Assembly (NCBI GenBank): GCA_027717925.1
Contig: JALLON010000014.1
Span: forward strand, 1-20,951
Reading direction: 5' to 3'
Source of the DNA: Acidobacteria bacterium AH-259-G07
Lineage (GTDB): Bacteria; Acidobacteriota; UBA6911; RPQK01; JADFOI01
DNA length: 20,951 nt
The notes under the pieces were generated by a model, which was given only the letters and a program-made list of their open reading frames with translations, was not told the DNA's origin and did not search any database. Positions 1 to 8,130 of the stretch are shown here, piece after piece. The translations under genes were made by a program, and so were the position numbers. Numbering within the stretch: the stretch's first letter is position 1; each line of letters begins with the position of its first letter.

Positions 1-1325
1 GGCGCGGCGCAGTTGAACTCCAACTTCCCCATCTCATCAACTGCTTCCTGTATGGTAGAGAAGAGGGTGGGTTCGACCGTGATCACGAAAGGGAGGTTCG
101 AGCGATCAGACCACCTTTCCTGCAGTACCGAGTCAACATTGATCTTCCTCTCCGCCAGGATATTGGCGAGAGCTGAGATGATCCCGGGACGGTCCTTCAC
201 GAAAAAGCGAATATAGAAGGGATAGCGCTCCTTTTCTTGGGAGATTGCCAACTGGTCGAACGGTCCTGTTTCAATGCTCACACCGGGGACCAATTCACCC
301 GGATACGTCCTCCCGACATTTGAAACCAATGTGTCTCTTTTCCATAGTGCTGCATTTAAAATGTCCGCCACTACTGAGACGGCAGTTGGATCTCCTCCGG
401 CACCTTTTCCGCTAATTACCACCGAGCCGAGGGTCGCTCCTGTGATTTCTAAAGCGTTAAGCACTCCGGAGATCTTCGACAACAGAAGCCGATTGTCAAT
501 CAAAAAGGGACTCACGCGTAGACTCAAAACATCTCCGGTTCGCTCCACGATGCCCAGCAGCTTGATTGTGGAATCAAGCCTTCGTGCATAAAGAAAGTCC
601 ACGGGGACAATTTCTGTGATGCCTCGTGTCGGAATCTGATCGGGGCTGATTCGCATATTGAAACAGAGTGTGCCCAGGATAGCCAGCTTGTCCGTTGTGT
701 CTCCCCCGGAGACATCCAGGGAGGGATCGGACTCCGCATAACCGAGGGAGTGAGCATGAGCCAAGGCCTCCTCGTACTCACCTCCACCGTCGGCCATCTC
801 CGAGAGAATGTAATTGCATGTACCGTTGAGAATGCCTCGCACTCGTAAAATCCGGTCGGAAAAGAAAGAACGCTGTACCACCCGAATGATCGGAATCCCT
901 CCACCAACGGAGGCTTCAAAACCCAAATAGGAATTCATCTCTGCTGCGAGTTTTAGAAAGTCAGTTCCGCAGCGGGCCATCAGAATCTTGTTGGCCGTGA
1001 CTACAGCCCTTCGCTGCTGCAAGCCGGTCCGGATAATCTGATTGGCTGGATCCACCCCTCCAATCAGTTCGACCATCACATCTGAAGGAGTTTCAAGAAA
1101 TTCCTTTAGTGACTCGGTGAACCTCACTTCCGGTGAGATCCAGGAAGTGTCCTTCTTCCCGTAGCTCCTGTCGAATATCGACACCAGTCGCAAATTAACA
1201 CCCCACCTTTGCTGGAAACGAGGTCTCTCTTCTTGTAGGAGTTGGACGACGGCTTGACCAACTGTCCCAAGACCAGCCAGAGCCACACGCACTTCAAGAG
1301 GAGACGTCTCAGGTGTCGGCGTCAT
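1..1325 (-). CDS. hom: Homoserine dehydrogenase with ACT domain (C-terminus cut by window edge)
   Basis: This enzyme reduces aspartate semialdehyde to homoserine with NAD(P)H, the branch point to threonine, methionine and isoleucine, in the cytoplasm. The reading frame is open from an ATG at 1325 to the left edge (441 codons visible), so no stop codon is seen. In order there is a Rossmann nucleotide-binding motif GLGTVG (about residues 18-23), TANK (110-113), a catalytic-domain block EASVGGGIPII (137-147), GILNGTCNYIL (164-174), and GGDTTDKLAIL with the conserved lysine. From about residue 366 a C-terminal ACT regulatory domain follows (YPFYIRFFVKDRPGI), which usually mediates threonine feedback. 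By comparison with the family only some 10-20 residues are missing. The start is supported by an AAAGGAAG ribosome site about 4 bases upstream. It is transcribed divergently from the operon at 1487. The assignment is firm. Confidence 0.95.
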   Translation of the reverse strand, partial: MTPTPETSPLEVRVALAGLGTVGQAVVQLLQEERPRFQQRWGVNLRLVSIFDRSYGKKDTSWISPEVRFTESLKEFLETPSDVMVELIGGVDPANQIIRTGLQQRRAVVTANKILMARCGTDFLKLAAEMNSYLGFEASVGGGIPIIRVVQRSFFSDRILRVRGILNGTCNYILSEMADGGGEYEEALAHAHSLGYAESDPSLDVSGGDTTDKLAILGTLCFNMRISPDQIPTRGITEIVPVDFLYARRLDSTIKLLGIVERTGDVLSLRVSPFLIDNRLLLSKISGVLNALEITGATLGSVVISGKGAGGDPTAVSVVADILNAALWKRDTLVSNVGRTYPGELVPGVSIETGPFDQLAISQEKERYPFYIRFFVKDRPGIISALANILAERKINVDSVLQERWSDRSNLPFVITVEPTLFSTIQEAVDEMGKLEFNCAA

Positions 1326-1340
1326 TTTGCTTCCTTTGAG

Positions 1341-1401
1341 GGGGCCGTGTCTTTAAAATTTAAATTTTCGGCGAAATTTTAAATTTTAAAGACACGGCCC
1401 C
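1341..1401. repeat. 61-bp near-perfect palindrome in the hom/operon divergent spacer
   Basis: The two 30-base arms (1341-1370 and 1372-1401) pair with a single mismatch around a central G at 1371. The outer part is GC-rich (GGGGCCGTGTC) and the inner part is only A and T (TTTAAAATTTAAA). It fits a REP/BIME-like or miniature palindromic element, or a cruciform-forming site. It lies 15 bases upstream of the hom start, so it could also affect hom expression. The box GACACGGCC from its right end recurs at 3786-3794 and 8103-8111. Confidence 0.8.
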
Positions 1402-1413
1402 ACGCGGTCAAGG

Positions 1414-1441
1414 GAGGGGTTGGGGTCAGACCTTACCCCCA
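1414..1441. repeat. Short G-rich repeat related to the 12117-12208 hairpin
   Basis: The string GGGGTTGGGGTCAGACC at about 1417-1433 matches, apart from one base, the core of the large inverted repeat near 12154-12171 (GGGGTTGGGGTCTGACC). It can also fold into a small hairpin (GGGGT ... ACCCC). It is probably a partial copy of the same intergenic repeat family. It lies about 50 bases upstream of the first operon gene. Confidence 0.5.
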
Positions 1442-1486
1442 AAACCTTGCTATCATGAAAGGGTAAGCGAATAATGCCGAGATAGC

Positions 1487-3802
1487 ATGGAAAATCTGTT
1501 CACCTTTTTCTTTAAATACCAACCGTTCTTCTTTCAGAAAGGAGATTTCACCTTCCAGTGGGGCTTGAGCCTTTGGCAAGCCGGCCTGGTGATAATCTCA
1601 ATTGCAGCTCTGCTTCTCCTGATTTATCGACGCAAATTGATTTTTCTCGGACAAAAGAGCGGCGCAGCTTTATTGGCCCTTCGGATCGGCGTCTTCCTGG
1701 TTCTACTGCTGTTGATGATGAGGCCTAGTGTGGTCCTCTCGAGACTGGTTCCCAAAGAGAATCTGCTGGCTATCCTGGCCGACGATTCCCGCAGCATGGG
1801 GATCCTTGATAGCTCCGGAAAACCAAGAGGGCAGAGGGCTGTGGAACTACTCAGCGAGGAATCAGACTTTTTGGCAGCTTTAGATGAGAAATTTTATCTT
1901 CGACTTTTCCGCTTCGACTCGCGGGCTCGAAGAGTCGAGAAATCTTTTGAGCCTAACTGGCAAGGCAACCAGACCAACATCGTCGCTGGATTGGAAAGGG
2001 TGTTGGCGGAAACCAAGAACTTGCCGCTGGCCGGGATCGTCCTTTTCACAGATGGCTCAGACAACAGTCATCGAGACTTCAAGGAAGTTCTCAGTGAATT
2101 AAAAGCCCGTCGCATCCCCGTTCATACCGTCGGGTTAGGGCCCGAGTCATTGAACCGAGACGTCGAGATCACCCAAGTTAGTGCACCTCGGGTTTCCATA
2201 CCCGAGACCGTCTCAGTTGCTCGCATCAACTTTCGCCACCGCGGGTATGGTGGCAGTCGGGGCCGTCTCGAAGTTCGGGAAGGTCACTCTCTAGTTCAGA
2301 CAAAAGAAGTTTATTTTCCCCGAGATTCCGAGACCTTCATCACCGAGGTGAAGTTCATACCCAAGTCGGAGGGAATAAAGACCTACCATTTCTACTTACG
2401 GCCGCTGGAAGGTGAGGAAATAAAGGAGAACAACTCTCGAAGTACCATCATCCAGGTTCGAAATCTGGCAGCACGCATCCTCTATGTCGAAGGGCATCCC
2501 CGTTGGGAATACAAATTCATTCGCAGGGCCTTGAACGAAGACAAACACATACAACTTGAAACATTATTGCGCACCGCAATCAACAAATTCTATCGCCAGG
2601 GAATAGAAGAAGAGACCACCTTAGCAACCGGTTTTCCTTCTGAAAGAGAGGAGCTTTTCCAATACCAGGGCGTTATCTTTGGCAGTGTCGAGTCTTCGTT
2701 TTTTACTTATCAGCAGATGGAGATGATGCGCGACTTTGTCGGCAAGCGAGGAGGCGGCTTCTTAATGTTGGGGGGCAGTTCTTCCTTTGCTTCCGGACAA
2801 TACCAGAATACACCCATTGAGGAAATCCTTCCTGTTTGGCTGCTGGAGAGTGGCGAAGATATAGTCGGCTCTGCGACGCTTTATGTCCAAGGAGACAGCG
2901 AGTTGAAATTGACAGATCATGGTCTTCGCCACCCTGCGCTGCAGCTTTCCTTGGAAGAAGAGCAAAACATTCGTGAGTGGAATGAGATCCCGCAGTTGAA
3001 TGATTGGAACATCGTGCAAGGAATTAAATCGGGCGCAACTATTCTGGCGCAGCTCGATACATTCTCAGGTTCAGCTTCCGATTCGCATGACATTCCCCTC
3101 CTTGTTTTCCAACGCTACGGTCGCGGTCACACCTTGGCACTCCTTACAGGGAGCAGCTGGCGCTGGCAGATGCTTCAGGATCACGAAGATGGAAAGCACG
3201 AAACCTTTTGGAGACAAATCCTGCGCTGGTTAGTCAGTTCGGCAAAAGACCCTATCGCGGTCGAGACCGAGCGTGAGATCTACTCCCAAAACGAGCTGGT
3301 AGACATCCGAGCCCAAGTTAGCGACAAAGCCTTCAATCGAATCAATGACGGCCGCGTTGAGGCCATTATTACCTCTCCGTCAGGGGAGGCATTTAAGCTG
3401 CCCCTTCAGTGGGACGCTCGTGAAGATGGGGTTTATCGAGGTCAGTGGACACCTCAGGAAGACGGTCTTTATCTGGTTCAGATTCAGGCCGAGGCGAATG
3501 CACTCCAAGAAAACAACCACCATCTCCGTGCCAAGACATCGTTTGTGACTGCCACAGGTTCCCGTGAGTTCTTTGAAGCCGTGCAGAAGAAAGACTTTCT
3601 TCAAAAGCTTGCACAGGAAACCGGAGGCAACTACTACGCAGTTTCTGAGGCTGAAAGGTTGCCGCAAGAAATAGTTTACACTGAATCTCAAGCATCGGTG
3701 ATCGAAGTGCTTGATCTTTGGGATATGCCGTTCAATTTTCTACTCCTGATCGCCTTGCTCTTTGGCGAGTGGATACTCAGGAAAAGACACGGCCTTATTT
3801 GA
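1487..3802 (+). CDS. Membrane-anchored vWA / glutamine amidotransferase-like protein
   Basis: The 771-residue protein is probably a structural or signalling component of a MoxR-linked envelope complex. Two N-terminal membrane helices (about 31-47 and 60-78) are followed by a von Willebrand A domain (about 93-230). Its metal site is intact: DDSRS (99-103, DxSxS), T164 in GNQTNI, and TDGSDN (188-193). A beta-rich linker leads to a class I amidotransferase-like fold (about 328-560; ILYVEGHPRWEYKF, then RGGGFLMLGGSSSFASG). The nucleophilic cysteine of true amidotransferases is not visible, so catalysis is unlikely. Another beta domain and a C-terminal membrane helix (about 746-765) end the protein. 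No strong ribosome site precedes ATG 1487. It is the first gene of the plus-strand operon and lies about 30 bases before the caspase-like gene. Its last codons contain a copy of the GACACGGCC box. Confidence 0.85.
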   Translation: MENLFTFFFKYQPFFFQKGDFTFQWGLSLWQAGLVIISIAALLLLIYRRKLIFLGQKSGAALLALRIGVFLVLLLLMMRPSVVLSRLVPKENLLAILADDSRSMGILDSSGKPRGQRAVELLSEESDFLAALDEKFYLRLFRFDSRARRVEKSFEPNWQGNQTNIVAGLERVLAETKNLPLAGIVLFTDGSDNSHRDFKEVLSELKARRIPVHTVGLGPESLNRDVEITQVSAPRVSIPETVSVARINFRHRGYGGSRGRLEVREGHSLVQTKEVYFPRDSETFITEVKFIPKSEGIKTYHFYLRPLEGEEIKENNSRSTIIQVRNLAARILYVEGHPRWEYKFIRRALNEDKHIQLETLLRTAINKFYRQGIEEETTLATGFPSEREELFQYQGVIFGSVESSFFTYQQMEMMRDFVGKRGGGFLMLGGSSSFASGQYQNTPIEEILPVWLLESGEDIVGSATLYVQGDSELKLTDHGLRHPALQLSLEEEQNIREWNEIPQLNDWNIVQGIKSGATILAQLDTFSGSASDSHDIPLLVFQRYGRGHTLALLTGSSWRWQMLQDHEDGKHETFWRQILRWLVSSAKDPIAVETEREIYSQNELVDIRAQVSDKAFNRINDGRVEAIITSPSGEAFKLPLQWDAREDGVYRGQWTPQEDGLYLVQIQAEANALQENNHHLRAKTSFVTATGSREFFEAVQKKDFLQKLAQETGGNYYAVSEAERLPQEIVYTESQASVIEVLDLWDMPFNFLLLIALLFGEWILRKRHGLI

Positions 3803-3803
3803 G

Positions 3804-3828
3804 AGCAATAGAGCAATAGGGCAATAGA
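3804..3828 (+). repeat. AGCAATAG short tandem repeat
   Basis: About three copies of an 8-base unit (AGCAATAG, with GGCAATAG as the last) fill the gap between the vWA gene and the caspase-like gene. The same unit appears inverted as CTATTGYT at 3897-3930, inside the next coding region, and in degenerate form at 8067-8095. The two nearby arms could pair in the transcript across the start codon of the caspase-like gene. Confidence 0.75.
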
Positions 3829-3832
3829 CTTG

Positions 3833-4852
3833 ATGGAGGAAATGAGAGCAAACGAGCCCATCACCAATAACGAATGCTCCTCTGCTGTTTTTCTACTCTA
3901 TTGTTCTATTGTTCTATTGCTCTATTGCTCTTCTCTGCCCGCCTTGCAGGCAGCCAATGACCGGGTTTGCATCATTATCACAGGTCTCGGAGGAGTGCCC
4001 GAGTACGAAGAGAATTTCCTCCGTTGGAGCAGTGAAATGGAGACCGTGTTCAGGAATGAACTCAACAGCGCCGTTTACAACCTTGACGGCCGAGAGCAGA
4101 AGAAGCCCGATATTCTTCAAGTTTTCGATCAGGTTTCCTTATCGCTTCCACTGGACGAATTGTGGCTTTTCTTGATCGGGCACGCCAATCATGACGGCCG
4201 TCATTATAAGTTCAACATCGCAGGCCCCGACTTAACTGATGAGGAGATCAAGACCTTCCTCGAGGCCCTTGGCCGGACAAGAACCTATATTATCGCAGCG
4301 ACCAGCGCCAGTGGGATCCTCGCCTCCCGCCTGGGTCAGAAGAATCGCGTAGTGGTCACTGCCACAAGAAACCAATTCGAAAGACAACCTCCCCTATTTA
4401 TGTCCTTCTTCGTAGAAGCCGTCACCTCTGCCGAAGCCGACACAGACAAAAATGGTAAGATCTCGCTGCTGGAAGCGTTCCTCTTTAGTAATCAGAAGGT
4501 GGATGCATGGTTTAAAGAAAGGGGACGCATTCAGACCGAACATTCTCTTCTCGATGATAATGGCCAGGCACGATTAGGCGAAAGTCAAGGAACATTGGGG
4601 AGCGATCCCGGTGCCCACGGCACCTTTCTTGCCTCGAGAGCCTTTCTTTCGGCGCCCCCAGAACAGGCTTACCGCTCTTTGGAGGCCAAGCAGCTGGCTT
4701 CGGAACGGGTAGAGATCGAGCGCAACATCGAAGATTTGAAGTTTCGCAAGACCCAGATTCCAGAGGATAAGTATTACCGCACTTTAGAAGAGCTCTTAGT
4801 GAAGCTGGCCCAGATCAACGAAAAAATCGAGCAGCTGGAGGCAGGACGGTGA
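3833..4852 (+). CDS. Secreted caspase/legumain-like (C13-like) protein with Ser in place of the catalytic Cys, and an EF-hand loop
   Basis: Residue numbers count from a possible TTG start at 3830. I prefer ATG 3833; ATG 3842 is also possible. A hydrophobic segment (about 19-36) ending in LPALQAAND looks like a signal peptide, so the protein is probably exported. Residues 45-200 resemble the caspase/C13 peptidase fold: a beta strand RVCIIITGLGG, then LWLFLIGHANHDG (H118 in the usual His position), then YIIAATSASG (153-162). Active relatives have a D-[ST]-C-x-S-G pattern there. Here the aligned residue is Ser159, so the peptidase may be inactive or altered. DTDKNGKISLLE (204-215) matches a canonical 12-residue EF-hand calcium loop. 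A charged coiled coil (about 280-338) ends the protein. The stop overlaps the next gene's GTG by four bases, indicating translational coupling. Confidence 0.75.
   Translation: MEEMRANEPITNNECSSAVFLLYCSIVLLLYCSSLPALQAANDRVCIIITGLGGVPEYEENFLRWSSEMETVFRNELNSAVYNLDGREQKKPDILQVFDQVSLSLPLDELWLFLIGHANHDGRHYKFNIAGPDLTDEEIKTFLEALGRTRTYIIAATSASGILASRLGQKNRVVVTATRNQFERQPPLFMSFFVEAVTSAEADTDKNGKISLLEAFLFSNQKVDAWFKERGRIQTEHSLLDDNGQARLGESQGTLGSDPGAHGTFLASRAFLSAPPEQAYRSLEAKQLASERVEIERNIEDLKFRKTQIPEDKYYRTLEELLVKLAQINEKIEQLEAGR
3897..3930 (+). repeat. CTATTGTT/CTATTGCT repeat encoding the signal peptide core
   Basis: Four copies of an 8-base unit (CTATTGTT or CTATTGCT) lie in tandem. This is the inverted form of the AGCAATAG tract at 3804-3828. 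Because 8 is not a multiple of 3, the array is read in all three frames and gives the hydrophobic stretch LLYCSIVLLLYCSS, which acts as the signal-peptide core of the caspase-like protein. Confidence 0.75.
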
Positions 4853-7314
4853 AGCGAATCGTCTTTGTTCTCTTTAGTCTGACCATTTGTCTTGCCTACC
4901 AAGGAAGCTCGAGATTAGAGCGTGCGCCCGACACACTCCTTTCCGAGGTTCAGCGGCTGATGCATCAGGGCCGCTATGAAAAGGCAAAAGAGCGGCTGAA
5001 AAGGGCCCCGGATACCGACCCGTATGTTTTGCGACTTCTCTTAGAGCTAGCCCAGCGTGAAGGAAGAGAAGGGGAAACCGAAATCTATGCCCGGCATCTT
5101 CTACGCCTACATGACTCAGGGCAATTGAGAACGTCCCAGGAGATTGCTCAAGCTGCATATGCAGCATGGCAATTGGACTTATGGCAAGATGCCAACCAGC
5201 TTTTCATGGAAGCCTCAAAGAGCGAGCCTATTTCCTTGTCGCTGTTTGTCGATTGGGGCCATCTCTACCTTGAGAAGTACGACGCCGGTGAAGCCGAATC
5301 GATCTTTCAAGATGGGATCAAATCCGGCCAGCCGTCTTCTGGATACTTTCGCTGGGGGTCTGATGACGCCTACGTGGGACTTGCACACGCTCTGGACAGC
5401 CAATTTAAAACCGGTGCAGCTGAGGCTCTGGCCAAGGCTCTAGAGTTGAATCCTAAGAATCTGGAAGCTTTTCTTCTCAAGGCCAAGCTGGCTATCAAAG
5501 AGGCCAACTGGCAAAAAGCCCAAGACTGGATTGAAAAAGGACTGAAGATCAATAAACATTATGTGCCCTTGTTGCAGCTCAAGTGCGCTTTTGAGTATTT
5601 CCGGGAAAAAACCGAAGAATTTTGGAAAACCCGGGAGCGAGTGCTAAAGATCAATCCCAAGGATGGTGATCTTTTTGAGAGACTCGGGGATCTTGCTGTC
5701 ACCAAACGGCGCCTCGAGGAGGCGGTTGATTTTTACCGGGAGTCAATTGAGCGGAACCCACGACAGTGGTCGGCCGTCGCTTCTCTGGGTATCAATTTGC
5801 TTCGACTGGGGGAGGAAGGAGAAGGCAAACGGATTTTGGAGAAGGCTTATGCTAACGATCCCTTCAACATCTGGACAGTCAATACGCTCAGACTCCTGGA
5901 TAGTTTTGATCGTTTCATCCGCTTAGAAACTCCGCACTTTAGAGTCAAATTACATAAAAAGGAGGCGGCCGCCATTAAACCCTATGTAGAAGAACTCCTG
6001 GAGAGAAGCTTGGGGACTCTGGAGCAGAAGTACAACCATCAGGTCTCCGGTCAGTACATTTTTGAAATGTATCCTGATCACGAGGACTTCGCGGTTCGCA
6101 CCTTGGGCCTGCCCGGCCTGGGAGCCCTGGGGGCCACTTTTGGACGAATTGTGGCCATGGATTCTCCCTCAGCACGACCCAAGGGGAAGTTCCATTGGGG
6201 CTCGACCCTCTGGCACGAGGTAGCTCATGTCGTCACGCTCTCCCTGAGCAATCACAAAGTTCCCCGCTGGTTCACGGAGGGAATTTCGATGATGGAGGAG
6301 CGCCAGGCAGATGACGGGTGGGGAGAGTATCTCAATGTTGGCTTTGTGAGAGCCTATCAGAAGGGCGATTTCCTGCCTCTTTCAGAGCTTAACTCTGGTT
6401 TTGAGCGCCCCAAATCCGCCGCGCAGCTCGCCATCAGCTATTATCAGGCTGGATGGATCTGTGAGTTCCTGGCCTCTCGATACGGCTTTGACAAAATCAG
6501 ATCCATGCTGGTGGCCTTTGCTGAGGGACATACAACCAAAGAAGTTTTTGAGGAAGTACTTCGGGCCTCCGTGCAAGAGATTGACCGACAGTTTCGCCAA
6601 GAGATGAACCGAACATTGAAGCCCCTGATCCGGCATCTGGAGGTTCCCAAAGATCCCCTTTTTCCCCAAAAGCTTGAGGGCCAGCAAAAAGGGCAAGGAG
6701 AGGAGGACTTGGAGTCCGTGCTGAAAGCTTGGCAGGCCAACCCCGAAAATTACTTCCTCAATCTTCGCTTAGGGAGCAAGCTGAAAGCGGCCGGGCGCGA
6801 CGAGGAAGCGATTCCTTACTTGGAAAAAGCGCTCCAGATATTCCCCACTTTCTCAGGAAGAGGCAGTCCCTATGAGCTTCTTTCAGAAATTTACCACAAG
6901 ACGAACCAAGTCGACAAAGCCTTGGCGATGCGTCAGCGCTGGTGGAAAGCGGCGCCGCTCTTTACCGAGAATGCTTACAGAGTGGCCGCTCTACTCTCGG
7001 ACAGGAATCAGCCAGAAGTGGCAGCAAAATATTTAGAAGAAGCGATGTACGTTGATCCTCTCCAAAGCGAGTCACATGAAAAATTGGGAGACCTTTATCT
7101 GCAATCCGGCCAGCCTGAGAATGCGGTTCGCGAATTCAAAATCTTGCTGGATCTAAAACCTGTTGACGTGGCAGCGGCTCACTACAAACTGGCACAAGCT
7201 CTGTTTCAGTCTGGTAACGGACAAGGTGCCCGGCGTCACGTGCTGCTGTCCTTGGAGATCGCGCCGACCTATGAAGAGGCGCAGAAACTGCTGCTGAAAG
7301 TGGTTCGGAAATGA
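4849..7314 (+). CDS. Secreted TPR protein with gluzincin-type HExxH metalloprotease domain
   Basis: The 821-residue protein has an N-terminal signal peptide (about 1-17, MKRIVFVLFSLTICLAYQ), then a series of TPR-like helical repeats to about residue 350. A zinc-peptidase domain of the Peptidase_MA type follows: HEVAH at 456-460 supplies two zinc ligands and the catalytic Glu, and WFTEG (Glu477) is the likely third ligand, in the gluzincin layout. More TPR-like repeats (about 620-820, for example PENAVREFKILLDLKP) close the protein. It is predicted to act in the periplasm, with the TPRs docking partners. It starts at GTG 4849, preceded by GGAGG with good spacing, and overlaps the caspase-like gene by four bases (GTGA). 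It overlaps the DUF4159 gene by four bases (ATGA). The active-site motif appears intact; the substrate is unknown. Confidence 0.85.
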   Translation: MKRIVFVLFSLTICLAYQGSSRLERAPDTLLSEVQRLMHQGRYEKAKERLKRAPDTDPYVLRLLLELAQREGREGETEIYARHLLRLHDSGQLRTSQEIAQAAYAAWQLDLWQDANQLFMEASKSEPISLSLFVDWGHLYLEKYDAGEAESIFQDGIKSGQPSSGYFRWGSDDAYVGLAHALDSQFKTGAAEALAKALELNPKNLEAFLLKAKLAIKEANWQKAQDWIEKGLKINKHYVPLLQLKCAFEYFREKTEEFWKTRERVLKINPKDGDLFERLGDLAVTKRRLEEAVDFYRESIERNPRQWSAVASLGINLLRLGEEGEGKRILEKAYANDPFNIWTVNTLRLLDSFDRFIRLETPHFRVKLHKKEAAAIKPYVEELLERSLGTLEQKYNHQVSGQYIFEMYPDHEDFAVRTLGLPGLGALGATFGRIVAMDSPSARPKGKFHWGSTLWHEVAHVVTLSLSNHKVPRWFTEGISMMEERQADDGWGEYLNVGFVRAYQKGDFLPLSELNSGFERPKSAAQLAISYYQAGWICEFLASRYGFDKIRSMLVAFAEGHTTKEVFEEVLRASVQEIDRQFRQEMNRTLKPLIRHLEVPKDPLFPQKLEGQQKGQGEEDLESVLKAWQANPENYFLNLRLGSKLKAAGRDEEAIPYLEKALQIFPTFSGRGSPYELLSEIYHKTNQVDKALAMRQRWWKAAPLFTENAYRVAALLSDRNQPEVAAKYLEEAMYVDPLQSESHEKLGDLYLQSGQPENAVREFKILLDLKPVDVAAAHYKLAQALFQSGNGQGARRHVLLSLEIAPTYEEAQKLLLKVVRK

Positions 7315-8063
7315 GACGAATTTTGGGCTTATTACTGACTCCCTTGTGCCTCTGGGGGGTGCTTATCCCCGCCCTGGGCCTGGATGACGTCAATCGCCGG
7401 CGGGACCCCAAGGATCCAAACCTCTTTCAGTTTGTTCGCATCCGCTACAACGGATATACCGGTTTTTGGGGCTCGCGGCGCTGGGTGCCTCCCTGGATGC
7501 ATGATTACCCACGGGCTGAAAAGAACTTTTTGAAGATCTTGCTGGAGCTGACATCCATCGAGACAACGCCCGATTCTTATCTCATCCTGGATCTGAATGA
7601 TCCCGAGATCATGAATTACCCCATTCTTTATGTGAGCGAGCCGGGGTATTGGGAGATTACAAAGGAGGAAGCTGCCAACCTTCGTGAATACTTGTCACGA
7701 GGAGGCTTTGTGATCTTCGATGATTTTCGGAGCACCCCGGAATGGACCAACCTGACGGCTTGCATGAAGGAGGTGTTTCCTGATCGAAGTTTTCAAGAGC
7801 TGACATTGGAGCATCCCGTGTTCCATTGCTTTTACGACATTGAAACTCTGGACATGATCCCGCCTTATGTGCTCCAAGGACAGGGCAAGCCCAGCTTTCG
7901 GGGCATGTTCGATGAGAACGGCCGGCTTCAAGTGATCGCCAATTACAATAACGACATCGGTGACTACTGGGAATGGTCCGATGACTCATTGACTCCTGTG
8001 AATCTCTCCAATGAAGCTTTCAAATTCGGCATTAACTACATCATCTATGGAATGACGCATTAA
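7311..8063 (+). CDS. DUF4159 family exported protein
   Basis: A 250-residue protein with a signal peptide (about 1-23) followed by one domain that matches the DUF4159 pattern: FQFVRIRYNGYTGFWG, then YPRAEKNFLKILLELTSI, then YPILYVSEPGYWEITKEE and REYLSRGGFVIFDDF. The domain resembles the amidotransferase-like domain found in other MoxR-operon proteins. No catalytic residues are known. It ends with YNNDIGDYWEWSDD and FKFGINYIIYGMTH, a typical family ending. It overlaps the metalloprotease gene by four bases, so translation is coupled. Genes of this family usually sit beside MoxR, DUF58 and BatA genes, as here. A periplasmic structural or ligand-binding role in the same complex is inferred. Confidence 0.85.
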   Translation: MRRILGLLLTPLCLWGVLIPALGLDDVNRRRDPKDPNLFQFVRIRYNGYTGFWGSRRWVPPWMHDYPRAEKNFLKILLELTSIETTPDSYLILDLNDPEIMNYPILYVSEPGYWEITKEEAANLREYLSRGGFVIFDDFRSTPEWTNLTACMKEVFPDRSFQELTLEHPVFHCFYDIETLDMIPPYVLQGQGKPSFRGMFDENGRLQVIANYNNDIGDYWEWSDDSLTPVNLSNEAFKFGINYIIYGMTH

Positions 8064-8066
8064 ATA

Positions 8067-8113
8067 AAGAGCAATGGAGCAATGGAGCAATAGAACAAAA
8101 GAGACACGGCCCC
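8067..8113 (+). repeat. Degenerate AGCAATGG/AGCAATAG repeat plus GACACGGCC box
   Basis: Three 8- to 9-base units (GAGCAATGG, GAGCAATGG, GAGCAATAG) run into AACAAAAGA and then GACACGGCCCCC. The same two motifs lie next to each other, in the opposite order, at 3785-3828. The tract fills the spacer before the MoxR gene and creates an apparent 19-codon N-terminal extension of that gene, which is probably not translated. Confidence 0.65.
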
Positions 8114-8114
8114 C

Positions 8115-8124
8115 AGGAGAGGAG
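8115..8124 (+). promoter_or_regulatory. Ribosome binding site deciding the MoxR start
   Basis: AGGAGAGGAG lies six bases before ATG 8131. The ORF is open from an ATG at 8074, but that start has no such signal and would translate the intergenic repeat, so 8131 is preferred. Confidence 0.75.
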
Positions 8125-8130
8125 ATTGGA

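Noticed and set aside
1408..1426. Possible G-quadruplex (GGGAGGGGTTGGGG)
   Set aside because: Only three separate G runs are present, so a stable four-run structure on one strand is not supported; the same holds near 12145-12164.
1451..1456. TATCAT as a -10 box for the operon
   Set aside because: No acceptable -35 hexamer lies 16-18 bases upstream, so the promoter cannot be placed with confidence.
7136..7411. Minus-strand ORF of 91 codons
   Set aside because: It is antisense to the junction of the metalloprotease and DUF4159 genes, which are both well supported.
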